NCBI RefSeq assembly: GCF_019703515.2
Contig: NC_059349.1
Span: forward strand, 26,284,744-26,348,743
Direction: 5' to 3'
DNA: 64,000 nt
Origin: Myxocyprinus asiaticus
Lineage: Eukaryota > Chordata > Actinopteri > Cypriniformes > Catostomidae
In this document: positions 1 to 10,520 of the stretch, in pieces
How the letters are laid out: each line of letters starts with the position of its first letter
How positions within the stretch are numbered: position 1 is the first letter of the stretch
Made by a program: the position numbers and the translations under genes
Notes under the pieces: model-generated
Database searches by the model: none
Told to the model about the DNA's origin: nothing
What the model saw: the letters and a program-made list of their open reading frames with translations, nothing else

Positions 1-10
1 TTGAGCACGC

Positions 11-57
11 GGTGCTCAGCTCTCTATATAAGTGGGCGGCATAGCACCATCAGTCAG
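11..57 (+). repeat. DIRS terminal inverted block, left copy
   Basis: This block is inverted relative to 4922-4968, with 43 of 47 positions matching by eye. It contains a TATA-like 'ctctatataag', consistent with a promoter inside the DIRS termini. Confidence 0.7.
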
Positions 58-604
58 AATTTATCGACTGAAAGCGGCAGCTGAGCCGCCCGATAGTGAA
101 GTCCAGTAGCGCGGCTAACTACGCGATGTCTCGTTCCCTACATCTCAGGGAACCGAGGTTACATACGTAACCAGTGACGTTCCCTTTCGATTTTGGTCAC
201 TTACATTGCATCGCTGATGCTAATGGGAATGTGTACGATCAAGACGCGGTACTGGACACAGGACACGTAGCACATAACACTCAAGAGTGAACCTCTTTTT
301 AACTACCTCGAGTCTATAGAAGGGGCAGGATTTGAAATTGTGTCATACAGATACAACGCTTAGCTTACAGGAAGCATATAAAGAAATCAACCTTGCCCTG
401 ACAGTTTTGAGGGGGCAAGGTAATAAGCACATTCACCCCAAGCGGACCTAGTAGAGCATAGCCAGGTGCACGGTCCGGTAGTGAAACAGTTAGCTGAGTT
501 CCACTAAGGGAAACACAGTGCATATCTATCTTTTAACCAGAGAATGAGTGTACAAGGTGTGGCCGAGACATAAGTAAATAAATGTATTTATGTGGAACTT
601 GGCG

Positions 605-1168
605 TTTGAGTCAAGTCAAGTCAAGTGGCTTTTATTGCCATTTCAACCATATACAACTAGTACAGTACACCACAGTGAAATGAAACAATGTTCCTCCAGG
701 ACCATGGTGCTACATAAAAACAATGTGAAAACACATAAAACAAACACAGAACTACATGAGACTACACAGAACTAAAAGACCTACACATTTCTACATAAAG
801 TGCATGTGCAAACGTGTGCAAACAGTACAAGACAATACAATAATTGCTGAAACAGGACAATAGGCACAGTAAGAGACAGTGCAGCGCCGACCAGTACACA
901 GTTCTAGTGTGAAAGTGTCAGATGAAACAGGTAGAGCAAAAACACATTACAATATAATAGAAAAATACTGTGAATGTCAACATAACATACTATTATATAG
1001 TATTCAGCAGATAAGCTTATACTATATATGGACATAGCAGAGTTACTGGGGTAGCAGCCAGGTAGAAATTACAAGAAATTAAGTACAATATTTTATGAAT
1101 ACAGTAGCAGCAATTCGGTTAGATAATACAGAAATGTGCAAAATTGCAGAAGGAGTCGGATGGTGTTC

Positions 1169-1209
<41 letters not shown>

Positions 1210-2195
1210 GTCAGTCCAGTCTCTGAGTGTTGAGGGGTCTGATGGCTTGGGGGGAAGAAACTGTTACACAGTCTGGCCAGGAGGGCCTGAATGCTTTGGA
1301 ACCTTTTCCAGACGGCAAAAGGGTGAAGAGTTTGTGTGAGGGGTGCGTGGGGTCATCCACAATGCTGGTGGCTTTGCGGATGCAGCGTGTGGTGTAAATA
1401 TCAATGATGGAGGGAAGAGAGACCCTGATGATCTTCTCAGCTGTCCTCACTATACTGTGCAGGGTCTTGAAATTTCCAAACCAGGCAGTGATTCAGCTGC
1501 TCAGGATGCTCTCGATAGTCCCTCTGTAGAATGTGGTGAGGATGGGGGGTGGGAGATGAGCTTTTCTCAGCCTTTGCATAAAGTAGAGATGCTGCTGGGC
1601 TTTTTTGGTTATGGAGCTAGTGTTGAGGGAACAGGTGAGGTTCTCCGTCAGGTGAACACCAAGAAATTTTGTGCTCTTGACGATCTCCACAGAGCAGCCG
1701 TCGATGTACAGCGGAGAGTAGTCTCTCCGTGCGCTCCTGAATTCACCAACCATCTCTTTTGTTTTGACCACTTTCAGAGACAGATTGTTGGCTAGGCACC
1801 AGTCCATTAGCTGCTGCATCTCCTCTCTGTATGCTGACTCGTCATTCTTGTTGATGAGACCCACCAAACTTGATGATGTGATTCGAGCTGTGCATTGCTG
1901 CACAGTCGTGAGTCAGCAGAGTGAACTGCAGTGGACTGAGCACACAGCACTGGGGGGCCCCAGTGCTCAAGTGTGGTGGTGGTGGTGATGCTGCTCCCGA
2001 TCCGGACTGACTGAGGTCTCCCAGTCAGGAAGTCCAGGATACAGTTGCAGAGGGAGATGTTCAGGCCCAGCAGGTTCATCTTTCCAATCAAGTGCTGAGG
2101 AATGTTTGTGTTGAATGCTGAACTGAAGTCTATGAACAGCATTCGAACATATGTTTCCTTTTTGTTCAGGTGGGTGAGGACCAGATACGTGACAA
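605..2195 (-). mobile_element. 5'-truncated CR1/L2-like LINE inserted into the DIRS RT
   Basis: On the minus strand the sequence encodes the RT palm motifs FIDFSSAFN and then, in shifted frames, KTKEMVGEFR, KSTKFLGVHL and SILSS, and IRKATSIVDDPTHPSHKLFT. These are in the order expected for the C-terminal half of a fish LINE polymerase. The 3' UTR ends at about 605 in 'gccacttgacttgacttgac', a pentamer tail typical of fish L2/CR1-type LINEs, preceded by a 'caataaaagcc' polyadenylation-like signal. A (GT)n run at 1178-1208 lies in the 3' part. The copy begins near the RT palm, so it is 5' truncated, and frameshifts make it inactive. The exact 5' junction with DIRS is estimated from where protein similarity switches. 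Clade assignment is from recognition only. Confidence 0.75.
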
Positions 2196-2600
2196 TACAG
2201 TTGAGCCAGCATTGCAGAGGTTTCATGTGTAATAGACCAAGGGGAGTGACCGCCGCTGCGGCTGCCATAAGCCTGAGGAGTTTATGAAAGCATTTCAGAG
2301 GCAGAGCCCTGCCCAATTTGAAACTCGCTGCCGTGCTGCATATGGAGTGTATTCTCTCAGCCGAGAGCAAAACACACATTGTTACAGAGTTCAAACGCAA
2401 CCCCAGGAAGTATATTTCCTGACCAGGAATTAATGAGCTCTTCTCTACAGTGACCCGTAGACCAAGTGTATTCAAAACCCACGAGCAACCTGTCCCTGTG
2501 CGAGTGCGCCACAGTCTTTGACTATGCTAAAATTAGCCAGTCGTCGAGGTAATTGAGTATTTCAGAGGGGCTAAAGCTGCATCCACTACATGTTAGTGAA
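2196..2600 (-). pseudogene. DIRS reverse-transcriptase fragment
   Basis: Minus-strand translation gives [12 protein letters not shown], with the YLDD catalytic aspartates at about 2540-2551. It continues through [33 protein letters not shown] and [19 protein letters not shown], which is the thumb/connection order of DIRS polymerases. There it abuts LINE-derived sequence, so the RT is interrupted. An apparent 222-codon ORF (1807-2475) joins DIRS and LINE protein and is an artefact of the insertion, not a gene. Confidence 0.7.
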
Positions 2601-2639
2601 ACTTTGTAATATGGCACTTTTTCGTACTACTGTCTCCTT

Positions 2640-2721
2640 AAGATGATTCACTTATGCGTTCCTCTTTTGTAAGTCGCTTTGGATAAAAGCTTCTGCCAAA
2701 TGAGTAAATGTAAATGTAAAT
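2640..2721 (+). repeat. 3' tail of a fish SINE/LINE (ctttggataaaagc type)
   Basis: The sequence 'tcgctttggataaaagcttc' followed by an aaatgtaaatgtaaatg tail is a very common fish retroposon 3' end. It sits between the DIRS RT and ORF1 fragments, so it is a separate nested insertion. Antisense relatives occur near 16395-16440 and 17850-17900. Confidence 0.6.
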
Positions 2722-3386
2722 GTTTATTCGCTCGGACAGTGGGGATAGCGAGATCACTGAAGAGCTTAACACGGCGCCTGGCCCAGGGGCGGGGATGACG
2801 ATTTGTGGGATGTGTGTGGGTGCGTGAAGAAGAACATCGCTCTTTTTGTGAGTATTTGTGTATTTTTTCTTTTCACGCTGCCGGCAAGGCAGGCAAAGCG
2901 CACATTTCTTGTACACTTTATTGGCACAGACAAACAATTGTGAACAATATCCCGAACAGGAATGGTGGGAGGAAAGAACAGGGATTCTGTGCGAGTCCGT
3001 TTGGGGGCGGGGCTTCCCCGTGGTGAACAGCGCGGACTACTCTTCACGCTGCTGAAACCATCAGGAATGCTGAGGCTGATCAGAGGAAGGTTTTTCCGAT
3101 GGGTGGGGCCCTTGGTGCAGTGGCTGTGGATAGTGGCGCTTCGGCCAAGGCTTCTTCGGGCGAACGGCCAGCTCAAATGGACCCGGAAGGGCCTGGGGAG
3201 TAGAGTGCTGTTGTTTCCGGGGGGCACTGCGCTGATGTGGAGTGTGAGCGGCTGGGCTGAACAGCGGCACTGCCTCGTTTAAGCATGAAATGCTTCATAG
3301 CCTGTTGCTGTTTTTGCGCTGTCTGGAAGCGCTCTGATAGGGTTTCCACTGCATTGCCAAAGAGACCAGCGGGGGATACTGGCGCA

Positions 3387-4414
3387 TCAAGGAGGGCCAA
3401 CAGGTAGGTTTAGGATGACCAGATTTCCCATGGAGCACCCAATCGCTCCAGCGGTGGCCTTTGTTGCTCTTAGCGCCAAATCGGTAGCGACGTGAAGTTC
3501 TTTAAACATAGTTGGTTCGGGACCGGATTCGTCCATCGTTTTCAGAATTTTGGCTTGGAGCACTGCCATCATGTGCAAGGCAACACCAGCTTGCCCAGCT
3601 GTATTATAGGCGCATCCTGTTAGTGTAGAAGTAAGCCGGCATGGCTTAGACGGGAGCAGTGGGTGGGTTCTCAGGCCAGTTTGAGCCGAGGGACATAAGT
3701 GGGCTGCTACCGCCTGTTCAACGGGGGGAAGCGAGCCATATCCCATTTGGTCTCTGCGGTTGACAGACATGAAGGCTGCTGTACTGTAGAGGTGCAACCT
3801 CGCCGAGTATGGTGAACTCCACGATTTGGAGAGTTCAGCGTGGACCTCGGGGAAGAATGGGCCAGGTCTATGCGGGGCGGTCTTAGTTTGGCGGCCCAGC
3901 AAAAACCACTCGTCCAGCCGAGAACGAGTTGGCTCTAGTGGAGGTGACCATTCGAGCTCCAGCTCGTCTACAGCCTTAGTAAGAATGCGGACAAGCTCCA
4001 CATCCGCCGTTGAAGAATGGTCTCTGCCTTTAAGGGGGGGAGAAGCAGCATCCTCCATTGATGCGGACGAGGCGACAGTGTCTGAAGCCGTGAGAGACAC
4101 GGTGTCGCCAATCTCCTCTTCTTCTCCACGTTCACCGCTGCCGAACTGCATGAGTGTGGGGGTGTGGGTGCATGCGGGACCTGAGCCGGTGGTACAGCCT
4201 CACAATCCATTTGCTCCATGTCCTCGCCTCGAGCATCGCCGTTCCCCAGGTCCTCGAGGGATGGGGGAAGCAACGGGGGAGCGAGAGTGGTCGGGTCATT
4301 GCACTTAAACAGTGCTATCCGAGCGTGGAGTGTTTTGAGGCACATTGCCTCACAGTGTGGACATTCAGCCTCAACCAGCACTGCTTCTGCGTGGGCATGG
4401 CCCAGACAGAACAC
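3387..4414 (-). pseudogene. DIRS ORF1 (gag-like) protein, broken
   Basis: Two overlapping minus-strand reading frames (4414-3968 and 4151-3387) together resemble a DIRS ORF1 nucleocapsid-like protein. The upstream part has a Cys/His-rich segment (CLGHAHAEAVLVEAECPHCEAM). The downstream part has LDEWFLLGR, FFPEVHAELSKSW and PPVEQAVAAHLCP, a conserved block of fish DIRS ORF1. The frame change around 3970-4150 marks at least one indel. The likely product would coat element RNA. No function is expected from this copy. Confidence 0.7.
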
Positions 4415-4539
4415 ACAGCTCTTGTGGCTGTCAGACGTGGGAACAGTTCCCTATCTGTCACTCACTCAACATTGTGTCAATGTAGTGACACTAGGGGTCA
4501 CTCTTTTGAAAAAAGGCCAATGGGAATTGGCGAGTGGAA

Positions 4540-5105
4540 TTTGCATGCCACTCCCCCGGACATACGGGTATAAAAGGAGCTGGTATGCAACCACTCATTC
4601 AGGTTTTGTGCTGAGGAGCTGAGACAAGGTTCCGGCCATTTCAGCAGGTAGTTCAGCGTTGTGGCAAGAGGGACACAACATCTTGTTCCCTCCAACAGGG
4701 AACGGAGGTTACGAAAGTAACAGGACGTTTTCCCACATCTTCACTTACGTGACGGCATCTTGAAAAAGACGGTCCAGTCAGCGCAAGTGTGTACATTTTT
4801 TACTCTTTTAGACCACCGGAGCATGGCAGGGGAGCAGCCGTCATCAGGAATGGAAGCGCCATCCACTGCAGGTAAGTGCGATTCGATGGTGAACCAGATC
4901 CAGGAGTGAAGGAGATAAATCCTGACTGATGGTGCTATGCAGCCTGCTTATATAGAGAGCTGAGCACTCAATGTCACTGGCTGAGCGGGCGCGAATGCTA
5001 TTGGCTCAATTCAGTTGCATCTGAATTGGCGTGATCCAATAGGAGTTCAGAAATCGGCGAAAGTGAGTTTTTCCCATAAGTGACCGAAATCGAAAAGGAA
5101 TCCAA
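4540..5105 (-). repeat. DIRS right terminal region
   Basis: This terminus holds a plus-strand TATA-like 'gggtataaaaggagctgg' (about 4566-4583) and a minus-strand TATA-like box inside 4922-4968, so divergent promoters face each other. It also has paired 'gttccctccaacagggaac'-type stems near 4685-4705, typical of DIRS ends. It ends at the taagtgaccgaaatcgaaaagg block. Confidence 0.6.
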
Positions 5106-8100
5106 CAATAATGCAGAGCGGGACTGCGCGAATCAATACCTAAATAAAATACATTTCCTACATAACTGCTGCAGAGTCTTCATACTAATAACTCTGTGCT
5201 GATGAGCCAAAAGACCGAGGATTTCATTATTGCTAAATCTAAACTAAAGTAGGCCTTTGATTTAACTACATCCTCCACATCCATCTCTTGCATTAATGAA
5301 GCTGCTGGCTTGGTGTCCGTTCTATGGCTGTGATAATGATGCTCTGTTTAGCCTAATATTGAGATTTTTTTCCTCTAATATACTACTTTATTCTCACAAT
5401 GCAATGACTTTATACTAATAATTTTTATTTTATTCTCATATGAAATTTAATATCATAATGCTACAGTTTTATTCTCAAACTATTATGACTTTAATCTCAT
5501 AATGCTTCAACTTCATTCTCGTAATTTTTATTTTATTTGCAAAATATTATGACTTTACTATCAATTTTTTTTCTTTCTTTTTCTTTCTTTCTTTTTTTTT
5601 AACGTGGCAATAAAACGGAATTGTGGGATCAAAGAGTAAAGTTAAAATAACTGTATTTTTTTTAAACGCATCTCGAAACACCTGCGTTGGGTTTCTTGAT
5701 TCCAGGTTGTTTTTAACAAAGCAAAGTTTCAATGCTTGATAAACGGTAAGACAGTGCTTTTTTCCTTTTTGCTCTGGTGTGCAGACATAGGTACAATAAA
5801 CAGACAAGTTCAATGTCATTTGATTTTAAACCATTTAAAAATCAAGGCACCCCAAAGAGGCTATTTAAACGCAGCAATGTAACTCCATGCATATGACATG
5901 GAAATGTGAACCAGCACGGACAGAGCGCATATACAGGCAGTGACAGTTTGATCATTTTTGTTTGACTTTAATGTGAGATTTATTATTTTAAAAACTTTGT
6001 ATTGTCTTATAGCTCACTGTTCTGCTATTTTTAGTTGTGTTTGAGGAAATTCCATTGCAATAAACATTCTTTATTCCTGCGCACAGACTAAAGAATAACC
6101 GAGTTGACTGGTGCATGCATTAAAATCTACTTGGTGTGTGGATTGTAAAAAAAAAATGAAGATTAGAAATGAGGCTTATGGATTATAAATTTAGAACTAC
6201 GGCTTGCGTTAAAAAAAAAAAAAAAAAACTCATTGCCTCTGATACAGAAAAGCTGCACCCCGTGAGAGAAAATAGAAAGCTCCCACGAGGCGTTTGTTAT
6301 GTCTGATGAACTTGAGCATGAACAGCAGGTAAAAGTCAAAGTGCGAACTGTCAGTTAATGCAAGTTGGGCTCACTGATCGGAATTGATTTACATTTGAAG
6401 CCAGAATTGTAATGAACCCTGATGTAATGAACATTAGGCCTTACTTTTTTTTTCATCACAAAAAAACATTCGGGGCTATTAGATCCGGGCATCAGCCCCA
6501 TTAGCCAGGGTCTAGCTACACCACTGGTTGATGGGCCTATGGGCATATGGGCATATGTGAACTCCATTTTGCGGGTGTAATTTCCATGGAGGGGTGCCAA
6601 ATGCGAGTTGTTTTCAGCTGTGCCGGTTGTAATACACTGAAGAGGAATGCATATTTTAGAAAATGAACCCCAAACCTAAACTTAACAATCAGTGGAGTAA
6701 AAGAGTCATTAGATGGAAAAATGCAACCTCTGAATCGCAATATTCACTGATTATGTAAAAGCAATTACTTCCTGGTTTCAACGCAGGATGTCAACAGGTC
6801 TCTCGCTCTTCTGGTGCAACACGCTTCCTGTTGTATCACAAGGGAAGGTAAACATGTTGAAGCTGATGCAAAAATGTCTGATAGGTAATGGTGCTTGTCA
6901 GTGAGTCAGCATAATGTGGCCGATCCTTGGGTACTGGCACTCTCGAAAACAACATGCCGATTTCCTGTGTGATCAAGTTGCATGATGCTGAGGGCCACCA
7001 TCTAGTGGTTGCTGGGATTTAAAAAATTCTAACACAATATAACACTTTGAACTAGTTACAAAAGTGTCCTATCAGGCTCCTTCAAAACAGAGTTGCTTTT
7101 ATGTTACAAACACATGATTGGTCTGTTTTTCTTTTACTCCTTTCCATTTAAATGTCTCTTTTTGGTGACCAATTTTAACAATGTCTCATGTTTGTCATTT
7201 TAGTTTTCATGACTTTGAAAACTTACATAATATAGACCGCCCAAAGACTGTGTAGAGGTCAACAAGAGAAAGCTTTTGGCCTCTAATATCTTTACCAGAA
7301 TGGTGGGCATAAAAGGGCCAAGCAAATAGGAAATGCAATTAGTGCTTGGTGGGGGGGGGGCAAGAATGTTAGCTTCTAGAGACAAAAGGTGATGTGTTCT
7401 GTGACCTAGGTAGGAAGGAGGTAATAATAATAAGCACCAATGCGTTTCCTAATGGAGAGTGGAGAGGGAATATTTATCCAAAAATGTTGTCCGTTCTTCT
7501 TTTTTAAAGACCCCAAGACAACTCATTATTGGTCAGTGCTGTTAAACTGAGGCATGCTGAAAATTAAAAGAACAGGTGAGCCTTTTAATCTAGTCTTTTT
7601 TTTTTTTTTATCAGGAAAGGTAACTTCAGGTAGTTTGTTTAAAGTTCAGACACTCCAAAGCCTCAAATTCCACATCTCCGGAAAACAACATTTGCATTGT
7701 CTTCTGTTGATGGCTATGTATCTTTAATTAGATCTTTCAAAGACCTTGTGGGGTTCTAGACGTCAGAGACACCAAGCCCTTAGTCTGCCCTCTTTGAGAA
7801 CAGGAATGTCTGAATGTCTTAAGTGGAAAATCACTTGTCAAACAAAGGATATCCTTTAAGCTGGAGAGCAGGCTCCTTCTGTGACGCCTCTATATATTAA
7901 TTGGCGCCCTGTTTCTTTGCTTTTCTGATCCATTTTTTTGGCATTCTTAGTGAGTACTTTTTGACATGGGAAACCATTTTAATTGCTTTACATTATGCTG
8001 ACATGTGCGGGTTGCCAGTACTACACTGCGCAGATGAGATACATTTCTAATTTCTCTTTAATTAACAATACTTGCAGATTCAAATGACATTTAAAGATAT

Positions 8101-8900
8101 TAACATATTTATTGTCAGAATCCACCAATGTGAGCATCTTACTGAGTCTAACCTTCCTGCCCAATGAGTGTGATAGCTCGGTATGACACTTATATGGATT
8201 TGCTTTGGTTGGAGAGCGGTTTTGTTTTAAATAGTGCTTCCTACTGACGCAAAACAATGACAATAGCTTGCTGGTTAGCCAGAGCTATTTTAGGCCTGTG
8301 TGAGGTGGACCTATTGAAAATTTCATTGATAGATATGAGACCTCTACCTTCTTTTATGTTTATTATTTTTTACTACAGTACTTAAGTATCATATATCTGT
8401 GGCCTAGAGTCATTGCTGTCTTTTGTAAACACATTTCAGCTAACTATGTTCTATTCGGATCCAGCCTGTTAGGAGGTGGAAAGAATGTAAAGATATTTTT
8501 GATCTTTGTTCTTCTATCAGGTCCAGGGTTGAGGTGTTATTTTAGTAAGGAATATACTTTTAAATTGTATTGCATTTTAAGACCGTTAATGCAAAATTAT
8601 ATTAATTCTATATCCAGGCCATATATGTAATAATTTCAAAGTGTTGGCTGACAGCATTACAATTATTTCAGCAATTTATTTCTGATTTAATTTACAAAAA
8701 TTAAGAGAAAACTTTTTTTGCTTATTCCACTTTCATTTATTTTTTATTATTCAAGTATTATGATGGACAAATAAAATACTTACTTGGACACTAAAATACA
8801 AAAGCCAATTTTTTTAAGAAAACATCCTTAATGCTCTAAATTTCAGTTGTCATTTCATCATTAGCTTCATATCATTATGAAGATACGTATATACAAGCAT
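5106..8900. other. Intergenic stretch, no gene seen
   Basis: The sequence is AT-rich and unique-looking. It contains a pyrimidine/poly-T run (about 5565-5600), a poly-A tract (about 6210-6228) and a short poly-G (about 7351-7360). The ORFs are short, lack family motifs and have no supported splice context. I see nothing functional. Confidence 0.5.
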
Positions 8901-9225
8901 ACAGTTGTGCTCAAAAGTTTGTATTCCCCTGCAGAAATTGTGAAATGTTGGCACTGATTTTGAAAATATGACTTATCATGCAAAAAAACTGTCTTTGTTT
9001 AAGGATAGTGATCATATGAAGCCATTTATTATCACATAGTTGTTTGGCTCCTTTTTAAATCATAATGGTAACAGAAATCACCGAAAAGGCCCTGATCAAA
9101 TGTTTACATACCCTTGAATGTTTGGCCTTGTTACAGACACACACAGGTTTAAATGGCAATTAAAGGTTAATTTCCCACACCTGTGGCTTTTTAAATTGCA
9201 ATTAGTGTCTGTGAATAAATAGTCA

Positions 9226-9460
9226 ATGAGTTTGTTAGCCTTGAAAATGCCAGTCAGTACTGTTCAATCACTTATTAAGAAGTGGAAAATTCGGGGATCT
9301 CTTGATACCAAGCCAAGGTCAGGTAGACCAAGAAAGATTTCAGCCACAACTGCCAGAAGAATTGTTCGGGATACAAAGAAAAACCCACAGGTAACCTCAG
9401 GAGAAATACAGGCTGCTCTGGAAAAAGACAGTGTGGTTGTTTCAAGGAGCACAATACTTG
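9226..9460 (+). pseudogene. Tc1 transposase N-terminal fragment (plus arm)
   Basis: The frame encodes LKMPVSTVQSLIKKWKIRGS, then a GRPRKIS motif and SGEIQAALE. This is the paired-like HTH, GRPR-like hook and second HTH of a Tc1 transposase. No start codon or catalytic domain follows, so the protein is dead. About 50 of these residues are nearly repeated on the other arm. Confidence 0.7.
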
Positions 9461-9464
9461 TTGA

Positions 9465-9913
9465 CCCCTCTCCAATCATAGCGCTTATGGTTGTGACCAT
9501 AAAGCTCTATTTTGGTCTCATCACTCCAAATTACAGTATGCCAGAAGCTGTGAGGCGTGTCAAGGTGTTGTCGGGCATATTGTAACCGGGTTTTTTGTGG
9601 CATTGGCTTCTTTCTGGCAACTCGACCATGCAGCTCATTTTTGTTCAGGTATCGTCATATTGTGCTCCTTGAAACAACCACACCATCTTTTTCAAGAGCA
9701 GCCTGTATTTCTCCTGAGGTTATCTGTAGGTTTTTCTTGAAAACTTGGCTTGGTATCAAGAGATCCCCGAATTTTCCACTTCTTAATAAGTGATTGAACA
9801 GTACTGGCTGGCATTTTCAAGGCTTTGGATACCTTTTTAGATCCTTTTCCATCTTTATAAAGTTCCATTACCTTGTTACGCAAGTCTTTTGACAGTTCTT
9901 TTCTGCTCCCCAT
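9465..9913 (-). pseudogene. Tc1 transposase N-terminal and core fragment (minus arm)
   Basis: The frame starts MGSRKELSKDLRNKVMELYK and continues through the SASTVQ-like HTH to DTKP. It then loses frame near 9735, where sequence is deleted relative to the plus arm. The remainder down to about 9465 reads as shifted core transposase before the junction with the opposite arm. Confidence 0.65.
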
Positions 9914-10520
9914 AGCTCAGTATCTAGCCTGCTCAGTGCATCCACGTGAGAGCTAACAAACTCATTGACTATTTATACAAAGACACTAATTGCAATTTAA
10001 AAAGCCACAGGTGTGGGAAATTAACCTTTAATTGCCATTTAAACCTGTGTGTGTCACCTTGTGTGTCTGTAACAAGGCCAAACATTCAATGGTATGTAAA
10101 CTTTTGATCAGGGCCATTTGGGTGATTTATGTTACCATTATGATTTAAAAAGGAGCCTAACAACTATGTGATAATAAATGGCTTCAAATGATCTCTATCC
10201 TTAAATAAAAGTTTTTTTTTTTGCATGATCAGTCATATTTTCAAAATCAATGCCAAAATTTCACAATTTCTGCAAGGGTATGCAAACTTTTGAGCACAAC
10301 TGTATACAAGCATACATGATTTTAATGTACAAAAGATATTATCCACTCCATCCCACAAGTTATAATTAATATTAATGTTCATGATAATAATTAGTAATGA
10401 CATTCCAGACTTGCAGGCTCAGTACATTTAGATGTTCTATTTTCAAACAGTTAATAAATCAGTCTTTATATAGATATTCCTGTCTTTTACTGGTATTTTC
10501 CCAGGACTTTGTTCACTCCC

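Larger units (their letters stand above)
1..5105 (-). mobile_element. DIRS-like tyrosine-recombinase retrotransposon, decayed and nested
   Basis: The element reads on the minus strand. It holds a gag-like ORF1 (3387-4414) and a reverse-transcriptase stretch with a YLDD motif (about 2196-2600). Terminal blocks are inverted: 11-57 matches the reverse complement of 4922-4968 at 43 of 47 bases, and both carry a 'ctctatataag' TATA-like box. A second conserved block, cctttcgattttggtcactta (about 183-203), recurs inverted near 5078-5100. Inverted rather than direct terminal repeats, with this protein order, fit DIRS and not Ty3/Ty1. The left end may be cut by the window, and I found no intact tyrosine recombinase, RNase H or methyltransferase. 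A LINE and a short repeat tail are inserted inside, so the copy is dead. Confidence 0.75.
8902..10306. mobile_element. Head-to-head Tc1/mariner foldback element
   Basis: The two ends are long inverted repeats, starting 'tacagttgtgctcaaaagtt' on the left and ending in its complement 'cttttgagcacaactgta' on the right. The arms run for roughly 330 bp or more, including matching 'acaggtttaaatggcaatta' segments. Each arm also carries the N-terminal transposase region, one per strand, so two 5' halves point towards each other. The middle (9461-9690) is minus-strand transposase core. This looks like a rearranged, non-autonomous Tc1 copy just downstream of plvap. Confidence 0.75.
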
